64,000 nucleotides of DNA from Collinsella sp. Lineage in GTDB: Bacteria; Actinomycetota; Coriobacteriia; Coriobacteriales; Coriobacteriaceae. Location of the stretch: contig JAGZEK010000006.1 in assembly GCA_018368345.1 (NCBI GenBank), positions 1-64,000 on the forward strand. The letters are read 5' to 3'. Of this stretch, positions 7,661-16,989 are shown one piece after another. The notes beneath the pieces were generated by a model. That model had not been told where the DNA came from and did not search any database. It worked only from the letters and a program-made list of their open reading frames with translations. Positions within the stretch are counted from its first letter, which is position 1; each line of letters begins with the position of its first letter. Position numbers and translations under genes: made by a program.

Positions 7661-8842
7661 CTAGAGACTCTTCCTCCACACCATCTTGTCCACGACGCCG
7701 GTGTAGCTCTGGATGATCTTGACCACCTTGGTGGAGACGGTCTCGTCGGCGTAGTCGGGAACGGGGGCCTCGGGGAGCGACCCCTCCGCGTCGAGCTCGA
7801 CGGCGGTGTGGACGGCCTGCAGCAGCCCCTTCTCGGAGATGCCGGCCAGCGTGAAGCAGGCCTTGTCCAGCGCCTCGGGGCGCTCGGTGGAGGTGCGGAT
7901 GCACACCGCCGGGAAAGGATGCCCGACACTCGCGAAGAAGCTGGACTCCTCGGGCAGCGTGCCGGAGTCGGACACCACCGCGAAGGCGTTCATCTGCAGG
8001 CAGTTGTAGTCGTGGAAGCCCATAGGCTCGTGCATGCGCACGCGCGGGTCGAGCTCGAAGCCGGTGGCCTCCAGGCGCTTGCGGGAGCGCGGGTGGCAGG
8101 AGTACAGGATCGGCATGTCGTATTTCTCCGCGAGCGCGTTGATGGCGGTGAACAGGCTCGTGAAGTTCGCCTCGGTGTCGATGTTCTCCTCGCGGTGGGC
8201 GGACAGCAGCATGTAGCGCTTGGGCTCCAATCCGAGCTCGGAGAGGATATTCGATGCCTCGATCTTATCAAGGTTCGCGCGCAGGACCTCGGCCATGGGC
8301 GAGCCCGTGACGTAGGTGCGCTCCGGGGCGCAGCCGGTGTCCTTGAGGTAGCGGCGGGCGTGCTCGGAGTAGGCCAAGTTGACGTCGGAGATCACGTCGA
8401 CGATGCGGCGGTTGGTCTCCTCGGGCAGGCACTCGTCCTTGCAGCGGTTGCCCGCCTCCATGTGGAAGATGGGGATGTGGAGCCTCTTGGCCGCGATGGC
8501 GGACAGGCAGCTGTTGGTGTCGCCCAGGATCAGCAGCGCGTCGGGCTGCACCTGCACCATGAGCTTGTAGCTCGCGGCGATGATGTTGCCCACGGTCTCG
8601 CCGAGGTCCGCGCCCACGGCGTCCAGGTAGACGTCCGGGTCGGCGAGCTCCAGGTCACGGAAGAAGATGCCGTTGAGCGTGTAGTCGTAGTTCTGCCCGG
8701 TGTGCGCCAGCAGGCAGTCGAAGTGGCGGCGGCACTTCTTGATGACCTCGGACAGGCGGATGACCTCGGGGCGGGTGCCCACGATGACCAGGAGCTTCAG
8801 GCGGCCGTCATCTTTGAAGTGAATATTTACCGTGTTATCCAT
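7661..8842 (-). CDS. capG: UDP-N-acetylglucosamine 2-epimerase family (CapG/FnlC/WecB)
   Basis: This 393-residue enzyme of the non-hydrolysing UDP-GlcNAc 2-epimerase family has VIVGTRPEVIRLSEVIKK near the start, HMEAGNRC and PEETNRRIVD in the middle, and SDSGTLPEESSFF near residue 300. WecB would make UDP-ManNAc. CapG/FnlC proteins of the same family do the last step to UDP-N-acetyl-L-fucosamine. Because capE and capF homologues lie in the same operon, CapG is the better reading. AAAGG lies 8 bases before the ATG. It is followed by ugd after a gap of 63 bases. Confidence 0.88.
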   Translation of the reverse strand: MDNTVNIHFKDDGRLKLLVIVGTRPEVIRLSEVIKKCRRHFDCLLAHTGQNYDYTLNGIFFRDLELADPDVYLDAVGADLGETVGNIIAASYKLMVQVQPDALLILGDTNSCLSAIAAKRLHIPIFHMEAGNRCKDECLPEETNRRIVDVISDVNLAYSEHARRYLKDTGCAPERTYVTGSPMAEVLRANLDKIEASNILSELGLEPKRYMLLSAHREENIDTEANFTSLFTAINALAEKYDMPILYSCHPRSRKRLEATGFELDPRVRMHEPMGFHDYNCLQMNAFAVVSDSGTLPEESSFFASVGHPFPAVCIRTSTERPEALDKACFTLAGISEKGLLQAVHTAVELDAEGSLPEAPVPDYADETVSTKVVKIIQSYTGVVDKMVWRKSL

Positions 8843-8919
8843 TCGAATCCTTTCTCGGAGGAAGCCAATTCAACAGAGTCGCAATGGCAAGAGAATCATT
8901 GAACACCGTTCGTCGACCC

Positions 8920-10431
8920 TTATCGGGTCCTCGCCCTCTTCGATTTTGAGGCGACCGAGATGACGAGCCCGTGCTCGTACTCGTTCATCGAGAGCTTCCA
9001 ACAAAGGAACGAGTAGACGGCAGCCGTGAGGCAGCCCGCGAGGAGCAACCCCGACCAGCCCCTGACGGGGAAGAGGCGGTCCAGGACAATGCTGACCCCG
9101 AGCGTGACCGCGGCAGGTAACAGCCAGCTCCCGAATGTGTCGGCGAAGAAGCTCTTGAGGTCAATCCCAAGGGAGTTCCTATAGATGACGTTCTGCCCGA
9201 CGGTCCTCAAAAAGTAGGCGATGCAGATGGAGAGGCATCCACCAAGGGCGCCGAGGGGCACGGAGAGGACGAAACCAAGAACGACGTTGCAGGCGGCCAT
9301 GGCGAGGAATACGAATGCCTTTGCTCGCACCTGCCCCGCCGCAGTGATCGCCGTGACGCCGACGAGCTGCGGAAGCTCGATGAGGCTGGGGATAATGAGC
9401 AGGAGAGTACACAGCCAGAGGCCGTCGTACCCGTTGCCCATCCAGCACTGGATGAACCAACCGCCGAGACCGAAGAAGCAGACCTCGATGAAGCCGATGA
9501 TATACAGTTGCACCCTGCCGAAGCGGACCATGAGGGTCTGTAGGCCCTCACCAACGCCGACGACTGCGCGAGAGACCTTCGGCATGAACATGCCGTTCAG
9601 GGCGCTCGCAACCGTGTAGACATAACTCTCGAGCGACGAAGCGAGACCGAATAGCGCGACCTCGGAAGTGGTGGCGGTGATGGCGATGATGGACGGCATG
9701 ACCGCGAAGATGAACCGTTGGCAGACCTGGCCGACCATGACCCACACGGAGAAACCGACCACCTCGCGGGCGAGCCCCGAGTCCCAGCCGGCGAGATCCG
9801 CCCTCGCCTTGGTGCCCCTATGGACAAGCACGAGTTTGGCGAGTGTGGTGACAACACTGACGGCAGCGTTGACGATAACGAGCGCTACAACCCCCCAGCC
9901 CATCAGGAGGGTCACGACGATGAGGAGCACCGTCAGCACCTTTTGGATGAGATTGCACGCGTTAAGGGCGACGAACCGTTCGTTGGCAGTTAGGATGCCG
10001 TTCAGGGGCGCGAACGGGAAGGAGAAGATGCTGTAGAACGCAACGATGACGAACAGCGTCTTGAAAACGGGCATCTGCTCTGGCGTGAGACCGGAGTAAA
10101 GACCATCGATATTGAAGAATACGACCACGAGGGCGACGGCGATGAGACAGGTTATCGCGATATAGGTCTTATAAACAATGCCCAGGAACATCCCGACGGC
10201 ATCCTCTTTGCCCTCCGCATAGTACTTCGAGAGAAAGCGCGAGACGGAATCTCCGAGCCCGAAATCGAGCAGGAAGAAATTGACGACGGAGAGAGCGAGT
10301 GTGTAGAGACCGTAATCGTCCGCACCGATGCAAGAGATCATCCAAGGGGTGTAGATGAGCCCCGCAACAGTGTTGAAGGCAACGGCACCATAGGATAGAA
10401 CGGCGCCGGCTTTGTATTGGTTAACTTTCAC
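8920..10431 (-). CDS. wzx: polysaccharide flippase (Wzx-like, MATE/PST family)
   Basis: This 503-residue integral membrane protein has about 12-14 predicted helices, starting GAVLSYGAVAFNTVAGLIYTP. The pattern of an N-terminal TPWMI and LLDFGLGDSVSRFL is typical of Wzx lipid-linked repeat-unit exporters. It would move undecaprenyl-diphosphate-linked oligosaccharide across the membrane for polymerisation. Its ATG overlaps the stop of the polymerase gene by 4 bases. GC content is higher than in the polymerase gene before it, so the two may have different histories. Confidence 0.88.
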   Translation of the reverse strand: MKVNQYKAGAVLSYGAVAFNTVAGLIYTPWMISCIGADDYGLYTLALSVVNFFLLDFGLGDSVSRFLSKYYAEGKEDAVGMFLGIVYKTYIAITCLIAVALVVVFFNIDGLYSGLTPEQMPVFKTLFVIVAFYSIFSFPFAPLNGILTANERFVALNACNLIQKVLTVLLIVVTLLMGWGVVALVIVNAAVSVVTTLAKLVLVHRGTKARADLAGWDSGLAREVVGFSVWVMVGQVCQRFIFAVMPSIIAITATTSEVALFGLASSLESYVYTVASALNGMFMPKVSRAVVGVGEGLQTLMVRFGRVQLYIIGFIEVCFFGLGGWFIQCWMGNGYDGLWLCTLLLIIPSLIELPQLVGVTAITAAGQVRAKAFVFLAMAACNVVLGFVLSVPLGALGGCLSICIAYFLRTVGQNVIYRNSLGIDLKSFFADTFGSWLLPAAVTLGVSIVLDRLFPVRGWSGLLLAGCLTAAVYSFLCWKLSMNEYEHGLVISVASKSKRARTR

Positions 10432-11717
10432 TGTTCTCTCTCCATTAATTCAGAAGGTTCGACAGTTTGCTCTTCAATAGGCACCCTTCGTCCTATGCAG
10501 TAGAGAGGAAGCAAATAGAACCAGAGAACTATGGTCATGTATTGACTCCAGTCACCGCGCTGTCCACTAATTACAACAAACACGGCAAAAATGAGGTAAG
10601 CGATAGTCCAGATGGACTGATCCTTACCCTCCTCCAATCGATTGTAATAGCTCTCATCAAGAACGGTGCAAACGACCCCCCAAATGAAAGGAGCCAAAAA
10701 AATACCGACAAGACCAAAAACAGCATATCCTTCTCCAAGGACGCTATTGCCAGCAGTTGAGTAACCCGTAGCAGCCAAACCAGGATTAATCTGCTTAAGC
10801 ACCTGCATGCTAAGCGGCTCTGGCTTAAAATCCCAAATCGCTCGAGGAATAAAAGCAAATAGAGGCTTCAGATACACAACAGGATTAATCAAGTCGATGT
10901 GAGTACTAAGCAGTTCATTAAACCAGTGATAGCTAGAGCTAAAGTCAGCGCTTTCGAAAATATAATCAATATCAAAAATGGTTTTGAAGGAGATTGGCTC
11001 TCCCAGTCCAAAGCAACGAATGAAATTTAAAATAACCATCGCAAAAAGCAAAGCAATAATACTGAATGCTGTATAAACAACTTGCTGGTGTATAGAAGTA
11101 TGTCTTAGACTAAAAATGACAAGCATTGCAATGATAGAAATCAAAAAGAGTCGCGTAAAACCAAATAATAGGGTCATAACGATGTATATCAAAAGAGATA
11201 TAAGCGCACGTCTCTTGTCTTTTTCATTATTTGCAGTAACCCACAGAGCCAAAACGCACGGAACGAGTAGGTGGATTGCAAAAGTGAACGAGGATTCAAT
11301 TCCTCCATCCCTCAAAGTAAGCTGCTTGGAGGTCATTTTTCCAGATAAAACCTGAGAGATCCCCCCTACACCAATTTGCGAGATTAGAAGCGCAACGCTA
11401 GCAGCAAGGAAAATCCAGAATAAAACCCAGGCAACGGATTTATTTGGAGCAATAACTTCAGATTTTGATGGCCTTTGTATTCCGCTCCTTTTCAATCGAC
11501 CAATTGTTCCCCCAACTGTGAATGCGAGGATGCCAATAAAAGCATATAGATCAATTGTTGAGGCGTTTATATAGAGATGCTCGTCAACAGTAAGCGGATA
11601 GAGGACAAAAATCATGAAGTAGCAGAGCATCCAAACCGTAGAAGAGGATAGAAACCTGCCCCTACGATAGTTGGAAGCAAAATTAAATATAATAATTAAT
11701 GTAATCAAAAGTTTCAA
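10428..11717 (-). CDS. wzy: oligosaccharide repeat-unit polymerase (Wzy-like)
   Basis: This 429-residue, very hydrophobic protein has about 10-12 membrane helices and one large outside loop (around residues 240-330, with FSSSYHWFNELLSTHIDLINP). An LGEGYAVFG-type segment follows, typical of O-antigen polymerases of the OppP/Wzy class. It would join repeat units carried by the flippase. The gene is clearly AT-rich compared with the genes around the operon, common for serotype-specific polymerases gained by transfer. It starts 2 bases after the preceding glycosyltransferase gene ends and overlaps the flippase gene. Confidence 0.82.
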   Translation of the reverse strand: MKLLITLIIIFNFASNYRRGRFLSSSTVWMLCYFMIFVLYPLTVDEHLYINASTIDLYAFIGILAFTVGGTIGRLKRSGIQRPSKSEVIAPNKSVAWVLFWIFLAASVALLISQIGVGGISQVLSGKMTSKQLTLRDGGIESSFTFAIHLLVPCVLALWVTANNEKDKRRALISLLIYIVMTLLFGFTRLFLISIIAMLVIFSLRHTSIHQQVVYTAFSIIALLFAMVILNFIRCFGLGEPISFKTIFDIDYIFESADFSSSYHWFNELLSTHIDLINPVVYLKPLFAFIPRAIWDFKPEPLSMQVLKQINPGLAATGYSTAGNSVLGEGYAVFGLVGIFLAPFIWGVVCTVLDESYYNRLEEGKDQSIWTIAYLIFAVFVVISGQRGDWSQYMTIVLWFYLLPLYCIGRRVPIEEQTVEPSELMEREQ

Positions 11718-11719
11718 AG

Positions 11720-12889
11720 CTATGCCCTGTCGGTCTCATGTCCGATACTCATTCGTGCAATATCCGAATACAGGAAATGATTCTTCGAAATCTTTGCGAC
11801 CTCGTTCATATCGCAAAGAACGCCGGGGCTTTCAATTCTCTCGATATCTGCCTTAAGGGACTCTGAGTCATCACCGCTTGTAAAAGCCGCGTTTCCCCCG
11901 CAATCGACATGCGTAGTTCCGTCCCAGCGCTTAATAAGTATTGGCTTGCCCATAGCGACAGCTTGCTCCCAATAAACAGAATGACGACCAGGGAAAACCA
12001 CTAGATCAGCTACGGCGAAATAATCATAAGAGTCCGATGTGTTAGCCCAAGGCACATAAGATATGCGATCGCATGCAAGTCTTTTCTCAAACTCTGCCTT
12101 CATCGAGGGAACTACAGGGCCGAATACAAGAAGCTTTACATGTTTGCCCATCTTGGCGACAGCATCCATGAGAGCGAGAACCTGCATCTTAGCCTCATCG
12201 ATCTTTCCACCTGTTACGATAATAAAATCGTTGCCGGCGTATCCAAAACGCTTCTTGGTTTTGACGATTGAAGCAGAGCCAGAAGCCCTATTCACTTCAT
12301 CATCATCGGCACCCATGACAAGAAGCTGACACTTTTCCTTGGGAAGCCCGTAATTTTCCTCCAGAAATTCGACACGTGCGGGAAGAACTCCCCAAAATCG
12401 TTCTGTATAGGGCAGCGCAAGCTGGGCCTCATGACGCCAGATAATCCTATGAAGAATATGAAGCGAAACCCAGTTGCCAGCGCTGTTCGAATAATCTGCA
12501 TGGCTATCAATGAATAGCTTGACGTTGGGGTGTGCCTTTACATAATTAACGATAATTGGCATATCGCCAAACTGGCAGCCGTGGCAGAAAATAATATCAG
12601 GCGAAGCGGCTGCAACCGCTTCGCCGGTTCCTATGTAGTGACGCAATCTCTGCAATTGAGGATTCGAATGTTTGTACTGCAGCCTTGTAACTTTAATGCC
12701 ATTCTCGTTTAAATAGGAGTAAGACGATTTTTCAATGTAAGAGGTCTCTCCATTGCTATCAAAGGACTGCATAGAGGCAATTATCTCAACCTCATACCCA
12801 AGTTTCTTATGAAACTTGGGTAACAAATTCTCCTGATAAGAATAGTTATCGATATAGAAACTAGCCAAACAGATATGTAAGATTTTCAT
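11720..12889 (-). CDS. glycosyltransferase (GT-B, family 1/4-like)
   Basis: This 389-residue GT-B enzyme begins MKILHICLASFYIDNYSYQENLLPKFHKKLG, as in many capsule glycosyltransferases. The C-terminal nucleotide-binding half has DLVVFPGRHSVYWEQAVAMGKPILIKRW (about 315-342), with the acidic residue expected in the E-x7-E region. It probably adds one sugar to the lipid-linked repeat unit on the cytosolic face. Donor and acceptor cannot be read from sequence. The gene is AT-rich and overlaps the acyltransferase gene upstream by 4 bases. Confidence 0.82.
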   Translation of the reverse strand: MKILHICLASFYIDNYSYQENLLPKFHKKLGYEVEIIASMQSFDSNGETSYIEKSSYSYLNENGIKVTRLQYKHSNPQLQRLRHYIGTGEAVAAASPDIIFCHGCQFGDMPIIVNYVKAHPNVKLFIDSHADYSNSAGNWVSLHILHRIIWRHEAQLALPYTERFWGVLPARVEFLEENYGLPKEKCQLLVMGADDDEVNRASGSASIVKTKKRFGYAGNDFIIVTGGKIDEAKMQVLALMDAVAKMGKHVKLLVFGPVVPSMKAEFEKRLACDRISYVPWANTSDSYDYFAVADLVVFPGRHSVYWEQAVAMGKPILIKRWDGTTHVDCGGNAAFTSGDDSESLKADIERIESPGVLCDMNEVAKISKNHFLYSDIARMSIGHETDRA

Positions 12890-13506
12890 CGGCTGTCCTT
12901 AACGAAGCGCTGAATAAATAAATCAGGGTTATCAAATGAATTGCTTGCTTCAGTTAGGCGAGCGTCATCCCAAGTCCACCATTCCGACGAAATCAAGTCG
13001 GATATTTGACTACTAGAGAACCTATACCGAAGCAGGCGGGCTGGATTGCCGGCTACAATCCCATAGGCGGGCACATCTTTTGTGACAACGCTGCCTGCTC
13101 CAATAACAGCTCCAACACCGATTGAGACTCCAGAAAGGATGGTTGCCCCAGCCCCAATCCAAACGTCAGATGAAATAACGGTCTTATTTGTTATTGCATC
13201 TTTAAATTGGGAGAAATTTTTTCCCATCACGTTATTTCCTTCACAGAATACCGGTGAGGTCGAAACGTATGACATCTGATGGGACGCCCCGCCGATACGG
13301 CAGCAATCTGCAATAGAGCAGAATGAACCAATCTGCGCGTTAACCGTGAAGCAATCGTGCCCGATATAAGAATAACGACCAAGACTAGTGTTGTTAAGTT
13401 GCGTACCGGAACACACGCGCGAGGTGCGGTGAATAGTACAGTCGGTAATAGCCGGAGGCTGTAAAATTGCTCTTAGGCCCTTTGCGACATAGCGCTTCAA
13501 ATCCAT
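12886..13506 (-). CDS. hexapeptide-repeat O-/N-acyltransferase (CatB/LbH type)
   Basis: This 206-residue left-handed beta-helix protein carries repeated hexapeptide turns from about residue 25 to 165 (IHRTSRVCSGTQL, IGSFCSIADCCRIGG, ISSDVWIGAGATILSGVSIGVGAVIGAGSVVTKDVPAYGIVAGNPARLLRYRF). The ending IVAGNPARLLRYRF is the hallmark of the CatB/NodL acetyltransferase group. It probably acetylates a sugar of the repeat unit. An alternative is N-acetylation of the 4-amino sugar made earlier in this operon (the PglD role). It starts 6 bases after capF ends. Confidence 0.85.
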   Translation of the reverse strand: MDLKRYVAKGLRAILQPPAITDCTIHRTSRVCSGTQLNNTSLGRYSYIGHDCFTVNAQIGSFCSIADCCRIGGASHQMSYVSTSPVFCEGNNVMGKNFSQFKDAITNKTVISSDVWIGAGATILSGVSIGVGAVIGAGSVVTKDVPAYGIVAGNPARLLRYRFSSSQISDLISSEWWTWDDARLTEASNSFDNPDLFIQRFVKDSR

Positions 13507-13512
13507 GCTGGA

Positions 13513-14730
13513 CTAAACTTCCTCGTAAAAGGTGTCGGGGTTCTCGGCGTCGAAGGGCTCGTTGGCCCACATGACCGTCACGAGGTCCTCGGTGTCGGAC
13601 AGGTTGGTGATGGAGTGCGTGTATCCGGGGATCATCTCCACGGCGCGCATGTCGGAACCCGAGACGATGTACTCGTCGACGGGGAACGGGTTTCCATCGG
13701 AGTCCTCCCCCACCTTCCTGAGCTTGATGCTCGCGGTGCCGGAGACCACCAGGAACCTCTCCCACTTGCTCATGTGCCAGTGGTTGCCCTTGGTGATGCC
13801 GGGCCTGCTCACGTTGACGGAGACCTGCCCGCGCTCCGGCGTGCGCAGGAACTCGGTGAACGAGCCGCGGTCGTCGATATTGGGCTTGAGGCCGTAGGCG
13901 AAGTGCCCCGGCTCGTAGTAGGAAAGGAACGTGCTCCAGAGCTTCTTGGAGAAGGAACCCTCGGTGAGGTCGGGCACCGACAGCGTCTCGCGGCTGTCTC
14001 GGAAGCTGTCGAGCAGGTAGACGATCTCGCCCAGCGTCTTCACGTCGGTCCCGGGGACGTAGCAGAAATCCTCACCTTCGATGCGCTCCAGCCCGTCGTA
14101 ACCGCAGCGGTGCTCCTGCCCCAGCAGGGCGCCCAGCATCTCGTCGACGAGGTCGTCAATATAGAGGAGCTCCAGTTCCACCGAGGGGTCGTTGACGGTG
14201 TAGGGGCGGCCGTTGGCGATGGCGTCGCAGAAGGTGGCCACGGCGGAGTTGTACCGCGGGCGGCACCACTTGCCGTAGAGGTTGGGAAAGCGGTAGATGA
14301 GCACCGGGGCGCCGGTCCTCTCGGAATAGTTGCGGAACAGGCCCTCCCCCGCGAGCTTCGACTCGCCGTAGACCGATCCCTCGAAGCGGCCCGACAGGCT
14401 CGCCTGCGCGGAGCTGGAGAGCATGACGGGGCACTTGTTGCCGTGGCGCTCCAGGGCGTCCAGCAGCGTGGAGGCGAACCCGAAGTTGCCCTCCATGAAC
14501 TCGGATTGGTCCTTGGGGCGGTTGACGCCGGCCAGGTTGAAGACGAAGTCGGCGCGGGAGCAGGAGTCCTCCAGCTCCTTGGGCATGGAGTCGATGTCGT
14601 ACTCCATGACCTCGAGGGGAAGGAGTGACTGGTATTTCGCGCGGCGGTCCTTGTCGTCCCTTATGTTCTTCAGCGCGCAGCAGAGGTTCCTCCCGACGAA
14701 CCCCTTCGCGCCTGTGACGAGGACGCGCAC
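13513..14730 (-). CDS. capF: CapF: bifunctional UDP-FucNAc pathway enzyme (SDR reductase + cupin epimerase)
   Basis: This 405-residue two-domain protein has an N-terminal NAD(P)-binding SDR domain: VRVLVTGAKGFVGRNL at the very start, SSSAQASL and a YGESK Tyr-Lys pair near residue 130. The C-terminal cupin part runs from about residue 280, with the metal-ligand pattern GNHWHMSKWERFLVVSG. This matches CapF/FnlB, which carries out C3-epimerisation and C4-reduction on the way to UDP-N-acetyl-L-fucosamine. I start it at the GTG at 14730, two bases past the capE stop. A longer upstream reading lies entirely inside capE. CapE, CapF and CapG together complete the route. Confidence 0.92.
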   Translation of the reverse strand: MRVLVTGAKGFVGRNLCCALKNIRDDKDRRAKYQSLLPLEVMEYDIDSMPKELEDSCSRADFVFNLAGVNRPKDQSEFMEGNFGFASTLLDALERHGNKCPVMLSSSAQASLSGRFEGSVYGESKLAGEGLFRNYSERTGAPVLIYRFPNLYGKWCRPRYNSAVATFCDAIANGRPYTVNDPSVELELLYIDDLVDEMLGALLGQEHRCGYDGLERIEGEDFCYVPGTDVKTLGEIVYLLDSFRDSRETLSVPDLTEGSFSKKLWSTFLSYYEPGHFAYGLKPNIDDRGSFTEFLRTPERGQVSVNVSRPGITKGNHWHMSKWERFLVVSGTASIKLRKVGEDSDGNPFPVDEYIVSGSDMRAVEMIPGYTHSITNLSDTEDLVTVMWANEPFDAENPDTFYEEV

Positions 14731-14731
14731 C

Positions 14732-15790
14732 CTACTGCACCGCCTCGTGCTCGCGGCCCTCCAGGGCCAGCTGCACGTACTCGGCGGTCTTGATCTTTGC
14801 GATGGTGCCCTCCACGTCAAGCCTCTCGGTGTTGTGGGAGGTGTAGGATTCGTCTGCCTGGGTCTCCACCTCGCCGTCGACGACGAACTTGTCGTAGTTG
14901 AGGTCGCGCGAGTCGCAGGCCACGCGGTAGTAGCCGCCCATGTCCTCGGCGCGCAGTCGTTCCTCGCGGGTCATGAGGGTCTCGAAGAGCTTCTCGCCGT
15001 GGCGGGTGCCGATGACCTGGGTGCCCACGCGGCCGAAGACCTCCTGCACGGCCTCGGCGAGGTCGCCGATGGTGGAGGCGGGCGCCTTCTGGATGAACAG
15101 GTCGCCGGGGTTGGCGTGCTCGAAGGCGAACTGCACCAGGTCCACGGCCTCGTCCAAGTTCATGAGGAAGCGGGTCATGTTGGGGTCGGTGACCGTGAGC
15201 GGCTCCCCTTTTCGGATGCGGTCGATGAACAGCGGGATGACAGAGCCGCGCGAGCACATGACGTTGCCGTAGCGGGTGCAGCAGATGGTGGTGCGGCCGG
15301 CGCCGTTGCGGGCGTTGGCGTAGATGATGGACTCCATCATGGCCTTGGACTTGCCCATGGCGTTGATGGGGTAGGCCGCCTTGTCGGTGGACAGGCACAC
15401 GACGCGGTCCACGCCCTCCTCGATGGCGGCATGCAGCACGTTGTCCGTGCCGATGACGTTGGTGCGCACGGCCTCCATGGGGAAGAACTCGCAGGAGGGC
15501 ACCTGCTTCAAGGCGGCGGCATGGAAGATATAGTCAACCCCGTGCATGGCGTCGCGCACGCTCTGGGCGTTGCGGACGTCGCCGATGAAGAAGCGCACCT
15601 TGGAGGCGAGTTCCGGGGACTTCTCCTGCAGGCGGTGGCGCATGTCGTCCTGCTTCTTCTCGTCGCGAGAGAAGATGCGGATCTCTGCCAGGTCGGTGTT
15701 CATGAAGTGCTTGAGCACGGTGTTGCCGAACGAGCCGGTGCCACCTGTGATCATCAGGGTCTTGTCTTTGAAAACAGTAGAGTTATCCAT
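14732..15790 (-). CDS. capE: UDP-N-acetylglucosamine 4,6-dehydratase/5-epimerase
   Basis: This 352-residue SDR enzyme starts the UDP-FucNAc branch by inverting dehydration of UDP-GlcNAc. The sequence shows MITGGTGSFGNTVLKHF (about 12-28), FHAAALKQVP (about 87) and CLSTDKAAYPINAMGKSK (about 126-143). In this family the usual Tyr of the SDR triad is altered to a Met-Gly-Lys, as seen here. It overlaps the glycosyltransferase gene upstream by 8 bases and is followed at once by capF. The family match is strong. Confidence 0.93.
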   Translation of the reverse strand: MDNSTVFKDKTLMITGGTGSFGNTVLKHFMNTDLAEIRIFSRDEKKQDDMRHRLQEKSPELASKVRFFIGDVRNAQSVRDAMHGVDYIFHAAALKQVPSCEFFPMEAVRTNVIGTDNVLHAAIEEGVDRVVCLSTDKAAYPINAMGKSKAMMESIIYANARNGAGRTTICCTRYGNVMCSRGSVIPLFIDRIRKGEPLTVTDPNMTRFLMNLDEAVDLVQFAFEHANPGDLFIQKAPASTIGDLAEAVQEVFGRVGTQVIGTRHGEKLFETLMTREERLRAEDMGGYYRVACDSRDLNYDKFVVDGEVETQADESYTSHNTERLDVEGTIAKIKTAEYVQLALEGREHEAVQ

Positions 15791-16985
15791 TGAAGTGCTC
15801 CATTATCAGCTCGTAGCTTGTCTTGGACGTGTAGTTTTCCTCTAGGTAGAGGCGTGACCTCTTGCCCATATCGTTAATTTGCTCATCGGTGAGGGCGCGG
15901 CACTTCTCCAAGAAACTCTCCGCCGAGGCGCTCGACCCGGCAACGCCGAAACCATTGGCCTCGGCGATCCTGCCCATGTCGCATACCTCGTCGGTCGCGG
16001 TCACAACTGGCAGCCCCGCCTGCATGTATGAGAGCACCCTGGAGGGGAAGTTGGGGATAGTGAACCTGTGGTCAAGAACGACGAGACCGACGTCGCAAGC
16101 GCACAACATCGTGTCGTACTCGGAGCGTCCGAGCGACCCCAGGAGCTTCGCATGGGCGGGCGCCTCCTGCTCGAAGTAGGCCTCGAGCAGGAGGCGCTCA
16201 GTTCCGCTGCCTGCGATCAGAAAGAACCCCGCGGGGTCCTTCTCGTTCTCGCGGAGCACTTCGATGAAGAAATCGATCGCCTGGGGCTTTCCGAGGTTGC
16301 CGCCATAGACGAAGATTCTCTCGTCGGAGGGCAGGCCGTACTTGGAGCGGAAGGTCTCAGGGTCCTCCCCGGCGAGGTCGCGCGGGATAATTGCGTTGGG
16401 GTTGACCTCGACCCGCGACGGGTCGAGCCAAGGCTCGTGCTCGAGCAGATAGTCCCTGTTGGCCGGGGACATACAGCCAATCCAGTCCGCGGCTTGATAG
16501 GTCTTTCTCTCGCTGCGTTTGAAGAAAGCGTATATCGGCGCCTTGGGACCGCTCCTGCTAAGCATTCCGAGGTCGATCGCGTTCTGCGGGAAGATGTCCT
16601 TGAGAAGGAGATAGGCCCTGGCGCCCGTCGCGCGCTTAACCTTTTCCACGACACCCGAGATAGTGGTGGGGGGCGTTGCGTAGAGCACTAGGTCGAAATC
16701 GACGCCCGGGGCGAAACGCTTTAGGGCGTCGAGGTACCTAACTCCGATGGAGAGCGTCGAGACGCCCTTCTCTATCAGGTTGGTCTTGGTGATGTTGCCG
16801 ACCGCGACGCGGATGATATTGATCCCGTCCTCGTGTGCGAGCTCGGAGGGCAGGCCCGTGCGCCTCTCTCTCGGCGAGAGAGCGTAAACGGAGTGACCGT
16901 GCTCGGCGAACGTCCTAAGGAGATCGGTGTATATGCCGGTGTCCCCAGACTCCATGGGGCTCTGGCTCAGAAAGAGGACCCGCAT
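15783..16985 (-). CDS. glycosyltransferase family 4 (WbuB-like)
   Basis: This 400-residue GT-B enzyme begins MRVLFLSQSPMESGDTGIYTDLLRTFAEHGHSVYALSP. The C-terminal donor domain has FVYGGNLGKPQAIDFFIEVL (about 225-244) and VVLDHRFTIPNFPSRVLSYMQAGLPVVT (about 300-327), as in WbuB and related FucNAc/ManNAc transferases. In several capsule loci WbuB homologues sit beside the capE-capF-capG genes and add L-FucNAc, so that donor is likely. Overlap with capE (8 bases) and the 4-base gap to the ATP-grasp gene place it firmly in the operon. Confidence 0.87.
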   Translation of the reverse strand: MRVLFLSQSPMESGDTGIYTDLLRTFAEHGHSVYALSPRERRTGLPSELAHEDGINIIRVAVGNITKTNLIEKGVSTLSIGVRYLDALKRFAPGVDFDLVLYATPPTTISGVVEKVKRATGARAYLLLKDIFPQNAIDLGMLSRSGPKAPIYAFFKRSERKTYQAADWIGCMSPANRDYLLEHEPWLDPSRVEVNPNAIIPRDLAGEDPETFRSKYGLPSDERIFVYGGNLGKPQAIDFFIEVLRENEKDPAGFFLIAGSGTERLLLEAYFEQEAPAHAKLLGSLGRSEYDTMLCACDVGLVVLDHRFTIPNFPSRVLSYMQAGLPVVTATDEVCDMGRIAEANGFGVAGSSASAESFLEKCRALTDEQINDMGKRSRLYLEENYTSKTSYELIMEHFNG

Positions 16986-16989
16986 GCCG

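Noticed and set aside
12886..13506. Acyltransferase considered as chloramphenicol acetyltransferase (CatB)
   Set aside because: The fold is shared, but its place inside a capsule operon favours sugar acylation. No resistance role can be supported.
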